The translations under genes and the position numbers were made by a program. From Chloromonas sp. AAM2 (taxonomy: Eukaryota > Chlorophyta > Chlorophyceae > Chlamydomonadales > Chlamydomonadaceae), in contig QAXH01002420.1 of NCBI GenBank assembly GCA_004335635.1, positions 1 through 28,483 on the forward strand: a stretch of 28,483 nucleotides of DNA, given 5' to 3'. The notes below the pieces were generated by a model. It saw only the letters and a list, made by a program, of their open reading frames with translations. It did no database searches and was not told the DNA's origin. Shown here one piece after another: positions 20,301 through 28,483 of the stretch. Numbering within the stretch: position 1 is the stretch's first letter; each line of letters begins with the position of its first letter.

Positions 20301-23300
20301 CCAGCCCAACAGTGATAACAAGCCTTCACCTTCGTGGCTCAAAGTCTTCACTTTTGTTGGCAACCTGAGCTTACAGCGTGTTTAAATCAGAACACAGTGT
20401 TGTCTTGCGCTCTGCAGGTACTCGAATGATACACAGGCCATCTCAGGCTGCATGCCCAAAACCCGCTGGGTGTTGCGCATGCGCCTGCCACGGGTATTCT
20501 CAGCAGCCTCTGATTGCTGCGCCAAAGGCAGCAGACCAGGCAAGCGCCGGCAGCTGCATGGCAGGATTCCCAGCACCGCCGTTCCCTGTTCCCCCACGCC
20601 CGCGTGCGTCTCCATCTGGGTGTGGTGGTGCAGTGCTGTTGCGGGCTGAGGCGGCCAGGGAGGATATGAGCGTGAAGTGGCGGTGTGCATCGCACATGGG
20701 CAGGACGGCATCCAGAGAGGCGGGCGAGTGAAGGGACTGCGGCAGACAGGCACAGACACACATGATCAAAATCCAACAATGCAACAGCATCCCTCCGTGC
20801 ACTCCTTGCGCTCTGGCATGTTCAGAACATGATCTAGTCGTTGTCCTAGCAAACAGATATTTGAGGACCGCCCAACCGTTCAAGTGGGCACCTGGCTACT
20901 GTGGTTGCGTCATCTATTCAAACGTGGCTTTGGAACTTCCTCAGCCAGGCATAGACGGCTACTCCGGTGGCTCACACGTCAAAGGTTGGTCAGCCCTGTC
21001 TGTGCCTCACCTGTGTGACTGCGGCCTGCCAAGCTGCCGTGAGGTAGCTGAGCACCAGCAGGTGTGCGTCCTGAGGTGCGGCTCGCAGCTGGGCGGCGCA
21101 GGCGGGAGGCAGAGCGGGGCCGCCCGGACGCCCCGCCCCGCACAGGGCCAGCAGGGCGGGCAGCAGCACCCAGCGCGCACAGTCCGACGGGGAACGCACC
21201 TTGCCTGTGTGCGAACGGCCACACCAGCACGCAGCAAGGCTCAAGTTGAAGTGTCCCGCATGGTTGCGCTGGCCTAAGCAACACGCTGCGCTAAGCCTCT
21301 ACTATGCCGTTCAGGGTGTAGCTGTTTCATTGACAGCCTTCAGGTCCAACTGACAAATTCGTAGTTTGCTGTTTTGCAATGGACAGTTGTACGATGCTAC
21401 ATTGGGTCTGCTCACCTGCTAGCAGCTCCACCAGCAGTGGGTCCACAGGTGCGGCGGCAAAGGGAGCATCTAGCATGGGCGGAGGGCTGGGCGGAGGTAG
21501 CTGCGGCAACAGTCACGCAACAAGTCTGGGATAACTTAACCGCCTGATGCGAACACACCTGCCTTCTATCAACCAGCTGGGTGAACACCTGCCAACATCG
21601 TGGTTTGCCTAGCGTTGCATGCTGATTCTCCGCTGCACGGCTCAGTGATCACTCCACCTACCTTTCACTCACCAGATGGGTGAACACCTGCCAACAAGGC
21701 CTGTCGCTCAGTGTTGCATGTTGATTCCTCAACGCACTCCTACTGTCCTCTCCATCCACACACGCAGGTCCTGCCCTCAACGTTCCAAACGGTTACCCAC
21801 CTGCCACAGACGAGTGTACTCTACATGTGCGGCTGCTGGCAGCGCCACCGGTTCACCGCCGGCCGCCTGCAGCACCTCTGCCACCTCGCAACGCCTGTCA
21901 ACCCTCACAAGCCCAGCCCAGTCAAGACAGCCCTCCACATCGATTGGTGAGGAGCTGGCCTTGTTAGTCGAGCTGATAGATACAGTGCAGGTTGCTTGGT
22001 GAACTGTGTGTGGCAGGTGCAGCTCCCGCAGGCATTGGACCCAGTCAGGGCTGTGCTGCTCCGCCGCCTGCTGGGTGGCAGCTGCCAGCAGCCGCGACCG
22101 CAGCCCCAGGCAGCGAGCCAGCTGCTGCACCGTTGACTGCACCTTGCTCATCTCCCAGGTGCAGTACAGGCCCTGTTTAGCAGCCACCAAACCGCCCACG
22201 TGGGACAGTAACGCCTGGCTAGGCACATCCATGCATGCTGGTGCTGCTTGGGTAGGTGAGGTATCGCCTGTTGATGCACCTGGGCTGCTGGCAGCTGCAG
22301 GTGCGGGCTGTGCTGGCAGCAGCTGCAGCAGGCAAGCCAAGCTGGGCTGGCGCTGGAGCAGGTGGGTGTCCAGCTGGGCCAGCGCCCGCTCCAATGCCTG
22401 TTGGCAGGTGGCTGCCAGGGTGTGCAGTGCCTCTGGGCCAGACAGCTCCAGCAGAGCACATAGGTCCTGACTGCTCAGCACCACCTCCCACTCGCCACTG
22501 GTACCTGGCCACCAGTGAGCATGTGCGAGTTGCGGCCAGCACGCATATGCACACACAACTGCCATCAAGGTAAGCACATGCGGAGGTCCTCTGAAAGTAG
22601 CAACGTACATGTACATGTACATACAACTGCGATCCGATTGCAACGCCAATTGCGTGTGCAAACAACAGTACAAATTCAGGCTGAGATTGGAGTGCATTTG
22701 CTGCTGGATTTGTACGCTACGACAGCGAACGCTTTGCGCACATGCCGACACGACGCAAGGTGGAAATCACATCGAACACTTACCAACATCTGGACCGCCA
22801 GGCTGTTGCCGGGCCCGATGGCCATCTTGTGCGGCAAGGGTAGGAAGCGACGCGTGCGATTGCAGGGAGGGTTCAAAGCTGGTCGCGTCTAGCAGCTTAT
22901 GCTTAATTTTAGCGAGTGTGCTAAGCGCAGGGGCTGGTACGCCTGCTGTAGGTTGCTGCTGCATGCCGCCGCCGTCGCTGCTATGCTTGCTACTACCATT
23001 GCTATGCGCCGCCGAGCCTGAGATGGTCCCCAGTGCCGTCTAGAGTGGACGAGTAGCAGCAGCCAGCGGCCAACGTGTCTTCAATCACGTTGGCAGTGTA
23101 CCTGCACGCAAGCAACGTTCATGCACAGTTGGAGTGAAAACCATAACCTGCGTGGTCCCACAGCCTCATCCTTGCGTCAGCAAGTCCTTGTCCATGTGCT
23201 CGACCCCTTACCAGGCAACCACTGCTTCCAAGTATGGCCGCACAGCGGCGTGCTCCTCATGCAACCCCTCCGCCCTGGCAGGTGGCACGTCGGGCTCTGG

Positions 23301-26300
23301 CAGATTGTCGCACCGTGCGCCCCCGACGCTCCGCAAGGCCTCTGCACCGCCACGTTGAATGTCAGCCGCGTTGCTGCCAACGCGAATTGCCGCGCAATCC
23401 TGCGTACCCTTGCCCACGCAGTTGTCTGTAGCGCTCTGCAAACGACCAGTGGCGTCCGCATCGCTGCAAGCTGCAGTGCTTGCGGCAGTGGGTCCTGGAA
23501 ACAGGAGTGCCTGCAAGTCCTGCTGTAGGTCTACGCCCAACAGAGGCTGCAGGTGGGCCGCCATGCGCAGCACTATACGCACACGTCGTAGAGCGGCTGC
23601 GGGTCTCCAAGGTGCCTGCAAAGCGCGTCGAGAGGCACACAGATGGTTTCAGTTTGCCACACAGTGAAGCGAAGTACACCCACAGACACACAATACTGAT
23701 ACAACCAGCGGCACAGTGTTCAAGCTACAGATGCAGTCCGATGACAGCTATTTGATGATGCCAAACAGCCAATCACACCCCCTCACTCACCAAGTGACGA
23801 TTGCTTTCACAGCACAGCCTGTCTTTGGAATCCTGCTTTCCCGTTTCACATGCCTGCTGCAAGGTTCACCAAGTCGAGCTAAAACAGCTGCTTTGCCTCT
23901 AGTATCATCAAGTGTGCCAGCTACAACCACCAGCACCCTTGCCTCACCTCTGTTTGGCCTGCAGTAGCCACCCCTGTGGCGACCACCTGCGCGCCTGCCG
24001 TGCCTTGCTTGCCCTGCCTAGTCCCGCCGCGGGGCACCGGCACCTCCCTGGCCAGCTCGCTGAGCAGCGCCTCCATGCATTCATGCACCACCTGCCGTGC
24101 GTACTGCACTGGCGCCACTGCACGCTCAGGGCTAACCGGGACCACACCTGCAGCAGGACCAAGCAAGCGCATGGGGCATGCATGCACCTTCAGCTTCACG
24201 CCTACTGAACTCATTGTACCCATGCCTTCTCACATGCGCCAACATGATGTACTAGCAACGACTTTAGGCAGGACTATATGAGGATTCATGCTGTGGCGCT
24301 TGTATGAGTGAAGTGCAAACGTTGCAAAGCCGATTCAGAGACTGTCGTTTCCTGGCTGGGAGATACACCAGCTCCACCCACCTGCCTCCGACATTGCCAC
24401 ACACAGGGGTGTGATGCAAGCCACCACTTGCCCGTACGCAGCCTCTGCATCCAGCGACCCCTTCTGCTGCTCCGGTGCAATGGCACCACACACCCCAGGG
24501 GGCGCCAGCAGAGGGGCAGTGCAGTCCCTGAGGAAAGATGTGATGCGCTCCATGAGCTCCATGGCCATGCGCCAGCACAGCTCGTTCCCCTGCGGCTTCA
24601 GGCTGCTTGCATGGCCGCAGGGCGTGCAGTTCACGTCCGACATCCAGTGCAGCGACTGCAGTGCATGGGTGGGCGCGGCAAGGTCAGGCGAACGGTGATG
24701 GGCAAGGCCGTGCTGGAAGCAGGGCAACGTTCAGGCACTAGCAGGAAAAGGTGACATGCCAGGCACTGAGTGTATCAGCAGGACGCGCGCACTGCATGCA
24801 TATCCGTACTAGCCTCTACTCTCACAAGCAATGGCTTTTGCCACCATGCAGGTGCAGCACGAACTTGCATGTGCTTGACTTGTTGTGGGCAGCTGCTAAC
24901 TGTTTGGTCTGCAGAACCGCAAGCGTCAAAACTTGCAATGATGGTGATGATGTGCAGCATGTGCGCGTCCCATGAAGGGCCAATGCTTGCTCTGACAGCC
25001 CATGAGCTCACTCTGACAGCCGCCACCGCCAGACCAGCTGTGGCCGGATGGCCGAGGGCCGCTGTCATACAGCGGTGCAGCTCTCCCGGTGCATGTGCCA
25101 CGCCCTGCAGCCCCGCGTGGCGGCGCAGCATGTGGGCGGGGTCAGCGCGCCAACACAGCACCTTCACAACCTGCAGACACCCCAGGAGACAAGGCAAGTG
25201 TCACAGACCTTGCTTTGCACGTACTGTTGCTGTTGGCCACAGCTGCCTGCTGACCTCCAATTGCATTACAAGCATGACTACAGCAAGTTTTTGGTCGAGC
25301 ATGCAGTTCATTCCTTGCATGGCTGTGCCCGGTCCATCTGGTCCGTCTGCCTCTGCTTCCAGGTAACCAGCACATTGGCACCTGCCTGCACCTGCCTGCC
25401 TACAATTTCTGCACCTGCCTGCAAGGTCACGCTAATAGCCCTGCCCCAAGCGTACTCATTTGTACTGTCCTTGTGATGAGAGCAGATCTGTAAGTGCCAC
25501 GTAAACCTAAGGATGATCATCTTTACAGGCTGTAAACACATGAATACTTTCTGTTCCCTTACCTCCTGCAGTGCCCTCAGGAACAGCGGGTCCTGAGTGA
25601 CCGCTGCCACCTGGGCGGCAGCCATCCCAACCACCACACGTGGACCATGTGCAGCCGTTACCACAGCCACAGGGCCGTCTGTCGGTTGCCTCAGCAGCTG
25701 GCCTCCTCCAGCAGCGGCATCACTGCCCACATGCTCCTGCTGCATCTGCCGTTGCCCATTGCTGTCACCAGTAGCAGCAGCACCGACAGCAGCAGCACCT
25801 GGCAGGTCCTGAGTCATGCCTCCAGCGGGCGGCTCCGGTATCAAATCAGCGATCCGCATACCAGGAATGCTGGTATGGACAGTTGGCGTGGGTTCGGGAT
25901 GGTCTCTGCTCGCAGGGTGCGGTGCACCGCCGCCTTCAGTACGCCTCTGCGCGCTGCTGTCAGCTGCAGCATGGTCTGCTGTGGCGGGCTGGGAGCCGTT
26001 CGGACCAGCCTGCACTTCGCCTGTTGCCGGATACTGGGACAGAGTGTGCAGCTGTGCCATGCGCCATGCATACAGAAGCGCGGCCGGTGCATGTGGGGAG
26101 GAAGTGGTGTCTCCATCACCCAGCATGAGCTGATTGGCAAGGGCGACCACATGCCGGACGTCAGACAAGGTGGTAGCACGCGTGGCGGTGGTGATGCCGC
26201 TGGTGGCCAAGCGCATGTGGCCTGGGATGATGTGGCGGTGCATCAGCTGGGTCACGTGGGCCTTCATGTGATCTGTCACTTGGACCATGTGGTCGTCCTG

Positions 26301-28123
26301 CAGACAGCATTGGTTTGTGACAGGGCGAGCTGGGTACTTGCTGGCACAAGTGCAAGAGCTGAAGCTACACGAAGAGCACGTAGAAGGGACATTTTAGTGC
26401 AGGTTACCGCTGGCTGGCTTGCAGGGCGTGAGGCTCTAAATGCGGGCCAACTTATATGTCTTATAGATGCGTATGCCTCACCATGAGGCTGATGAGCTGC
26501 TGCACAGCGTCCATGAGCTCCAGCACACTCAAACGCTCCTCCAGCGCCTGATGCTCCGGCCCACGATCCTGTAGACCGCAGACGGCGCGAGCAAGCGTGC
26601 TGGCGACCCTCCGAGAATGGCTGGCAGCTGGCGCACCATTGCAGTCGGAGCGCTCACCAACGCCCTTGGTCACGCCGCGGAAGCTTCCACGAGATTGCAT
26701 GGGCCTTGTCAATGCACCACAATCGCTTGTTCTCCGGCGTGAGTTCTGTTCACTACTCCCTCCACCAGATTGCAGGCGTGGCCCGCGAGGTCCGCAACCG
26801 TTCCTAATCGCGGTGTCCATCGGCAGCTCTTGGCAGCTGCCGGTGTCGCTGTGCCGGAAGAACCACAGACAAGCATACCTGCGCAGCAGGACAACTGGAA
26901 GTCGGACCTACGAATTGAATACCGATTGAATACTTGCTGGACAATAACTTGTGGGCTTGAGAATACTGAAATTTCATCCGCACGCACCTTGACAAAGACA
27001 TCAGCGCCATGAGTAACAGAAGGTTGCTAGAGAGCAGGGACGGCTCCGCCTGAACAAGCACACACGCACATCAATTGTGAGCATCACGGCACGGTCAATA
27101 CTCGAGCACGATATGTCACAATCAAATGTCCATCGCTGCCGACATTCCTCACCTTGCATGCGGCTACTGCATCCCGCACCGCCTGGATGCACTCCATACG
27201 CAGCAGTTGCTGCTGACCTGCGGCATTCGCTGCAGCCCAGTCCATGGCTGCTTGCACGGCTGCCTGTGCTTCGCGCAGCACGCGGCTGTGTTGCCGACTG
27301 TACTGCAAGCCGCCGACGTACTGTCCCTGTGCATGCAACCCGCTGTATTGGGGCACCTCGGTCACGGGTGTCAGGGCTTCTTCAAACAGGGCACCAATGT
27401 GGCAAAACCGTTCCTTGTAGAGCACCAGCCGCATCTCAGTGCGCAGTAGTTGCGACAACAGTTGTACCGAGCCAGGGTGCAGAAGTGACACGGGGCACAG
27501 CAAGTAGCCGAGGAGCACCCAGCTCGTCAAGGACTCGAAGCGAATGCACAGCTCATGAGCCGCAGGCATCTGCATGCCACCTGGGCCCATCAACACGTGC
27601 TTGTTGGGTGCGTCGCTGCTGTTATGAGAATCCGGGTTGGGAAGCAGCTTGAAGATTGGTGGCAGCTTGGCGATGCAGACATGCGGAACAGCCTTGACGC
27701 ATTCGGACGCATTGCCGCCGCCGCTGCTCGCAGGCGTGAACAGACTGACCAATGCCGGAGCGAGCGACAGCTCCAACACCTGCGATATACAACGAGGAAA
27801 AAACATGTGGAAGAGCGAGCAACGGCCAGCTGTGTTTCGTGTGCGAATGTCGTGCATGAACGTGAGACAAGCATACAATGGTGCGGGGCGTCGAGAATAA
27901 GACAGGATCGCGAGCGACTGTGATTCTGTCTGAGTCAGTGTGGTTGTACCTGTTGTAGACGCGGCGTGAGAGGGCGCATTACGTGCTGCAGATACTGCAC
28001 CATGCTGTCCATGTGGTAGATCGGCAGGTCTGTGCAGGGCAGGGGAGCAGGCGCCTGCATGGCGCCTGGCGACTGCTGCGCCGCTGCTTCACCTGCCAGC
28101 GCTTGGTGGCATGCATGCATGAG
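17400..28123 (-). CDS. NAP1: NAP1/NCKAP1 (HEM family) subunit of the SCAR/WAVE complex, about 21 exons, 5' end not resolved
   Basis: Exons (5' to 3'): 28123-27950, 27779-27153, 27049-26988, 26878-26482, 26297-25563, 25170-25012, 24655-24382, 24147-23948, 23615-23212, 23101-22784, 22504-21801, 21500-21416, 21204-21011, 20736 to about 20580, about 19850-19487, 19383-19264, 19076-18890, 18407-18212, 18135-18026 (tentative), 17911-17838, 17591-17400. Family landmarks in order: IYHMDSMVQYLQHVM; SWVLLGYLLCPVSLL (plant WVLFGYLVCPDEL); AEPSLLSSN then LMALMSLSRYACLWFFRHSD (human [20 protein letters not shown]); WYTANVIEDTLAAG (plant NWYMDNIIKDVSGAG); CARWVLLPALLAL; FVVFDQLILPSLPRGL (plant LIFLDQLCEISPYLPR). 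NAP1 bridges SRA1/PIR121 and SCAR to control Arp2/3 actin nucleation. The protein is larger than known NAP1s because of Ala/Gly/Gln/Pro-rich inserts and a C-terminal tail. The reading frame breaks once near 23030, and the 20580 to 19850 junction is unresolved. Confidence 0.88.
18502..18572. mobile_element. single end of the A-run/TIR element family in a NAP1 intron
   Basis: A run of nine A, GAAG, then TTTGCCAGTTCTGGGACAAT matches the family end. The match continues into the subterminal part, GAACATGTGTTGGTGATGTA, identical to the copy at 6867. No inverted partner is seen before the next exon, so it is a truncated or solo copy. It lies in the intron between the NAP1 exons 19076-18890 and 18407-18212. 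Confidence 0.7.
19448..19473. repeat. 10-bp perfect inverted repeat in a NAP1 intron
   Basis: ATTATCGGCC, a six-base loop, then GGCCGATAAT. It starts 14 bases beyond the donor of the exon ending at 19487, so the hairpin would lie close to that 5' splice site in the pre-mRNA. Confidence 0.85.
20007..20225. mobile_element. 219-bp MITE-like element (copy of the A-run/TIR family) in a NAP1 intron
   Basis: The left end has an A-rich run then GTTTGCCAGTTCTGGGACAA and TTCCTG. The right end has the reverse complement with a few changes: AAACTGTCCCAGATCTGGCA, AACATC and a T run. It is half the length of the copy at 6867-7301, has no internal ORF, and its right end is more diverged. It lies in the large intron between the exons at 20736 and 19850. 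Confidence 0.75.
21573..21732. repeat. imperfect tandem duplication, period about 98 bp, in a NAP1 intron
   Basis: GGGTGAACACCTGCCAACA occurs at about 21580 and again at about 21678. Each copy is followed at similar spacing by a GTTGCATG(C/T)TGATTC-type block (about 21614 and 21713). Both copies are inside the intron between exons 22504-21801 and 21500-21416. Confidence 0.7.
22602..22623. repeat. (GTACAT)n self-complementary short repeat in a NAP1 intron
   Basis: GTACATGTACATGTACAT is a tandem six-base unit that is also palindromic. It lies in the intron between exons 23101-22784 and 22504-21801. Confidence 0.8.
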
Positions 28124-28483
28124 CTGCAGGGCAAGCACACGTACAGCGGTGAAGCGGCCGCATGCCGGATACGCATCTGAATGGGAGCCATCGCAGCAGG
28201 TCAGCCAATGTGACTGGCAGGGGCACCTGCCCTTGGGTTGAATGTAGGTTAAATGCCAATGATGGTTTGATGCAGGAAGGTGAACACGGCATCAAGTGCT
28301 GCGTTGAGCAACTATTGAACAAGGTACCGGTCCTGGCTTTCAGCAGTGCTGCTGTATCAAAATGTCATGTGGCTGCAGGTGACAGTGCCGGTGCATCTAT
28401 ATTATTAAAACAATCAAGGAAGAATTCTGGGGCGCCGGAGGCGCCCCCTGCCCGGAAAGCGAGTATGCAGCCCTGCGTCATTG
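28124..28483. other. unresolved region upstream of the first supported NAP1 exon
   Basis: NAP1 homologues have roughly 150-200 more N-terminal residues than the first exon supported here, so one or more 5' exons must lie in this stretch or beyond the edge. The minus-strand frame stays open upstream of 28123 to about 28165 and reads FTAVRVLALQL, resembling the plant VRVNLF...LLQVYNLLHAL segment. The exon may therefore start at an acceptor near 28168 instead of 28123. A GC-rich perfect hairpin lies at 28429-28447. Confidence 0.4.
28429..28447. repeat. GC-rich hairpin (8-bp stem, 3-base loop)
   Basis: GGGGCGCC, GGA, GGCGCCCC is a perfect inverted repeat next to an AT-rich tract (28398-28425). 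No role is evident. Confidence 0.8.

Noticed and set aside
22676..22876. Minus-strand frame reading RFLPLPHKMAIGPGNSLAV as the NAP1 exon end
   Set aside because: It would join the next exon in a frame that stops at once. The neighbouring frame ending PDVG joins GTSGEWEVV in the correct phase.
25647..26486. 279-codon plus-strand ORF opposite the largest NAP1 exon
   Set aside because: Antisense shadow. The minus frame has matched splice sites and links exons with NAP1 similarity on both sides.

Overview
The window looks like nuclear DNA of a green alga, probably a core chlorophyte close to the Chlamydomonadales. Every recognisable gene is split by short introns with GTGAG/GTAAG/GTGCG donors and mostly TGCAG acceptors, TGTAA-type poly(A) signals lie downstream of stops, and two products are typical plastid proteins (phosphoserine aminotransferase and a ClpR-type Clp protease subunit). 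No prokaryotic operon, rRNA, tRNA or CRISPR was seen.

Layout from left to right. (1) 2-1578, plus: 3' end of a gene for a low-complexity, probably regulatory protein. (2) 1579-4602: long 3' UTR and intergenic DNA. (3) 4603-7667, minus: a six-exon GNAT acetyltransferase gene whose first intron carries a 435-bp element with terminal inverted repeats. (4) 7668-7993: short divergent promoter region with a TATA-like box and a 42-codon upstream ORF. (5) 7994-10555, plus: complete eight-exon plastid phosphoserine aminotransferase gene. (6) 10556-11758: convergent 3' ends. (7) 11759-15366, minus: complete ten-exon CLPR1-like gene; the Ser-His-Asp triad is replaced by Gly-Gln-Pro and there is a 174-residue C-terminal extension. 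(8) 15367-17399: repeat-bearing intergenic DNA. (9) 17400-28123 and beyond, minus: a very large gene of about 21 exons for a NAP1/NCKAP1 (HEM family) subunit of the SCAR/WAVE actin-nucleation regulatory complex. Its 5' end is unresolved here or lies outside the window.

The genes are unrelated housekeeping or cytoskeletal functions, not a pathway cluster. The most interesting signals are a dispersed family of short A-run/TIR elements (four or five copies or ends, in introns and intergenic DNA), the enlarged NAP1 protein with a probable one-base frameshift near 23030, the ClpR C-terminal extension, and the compact divergent promoter. Exon models were built by hand from splice consensus, phase continuity and family similarity recalled from memory; no alignment or transcript data were available.
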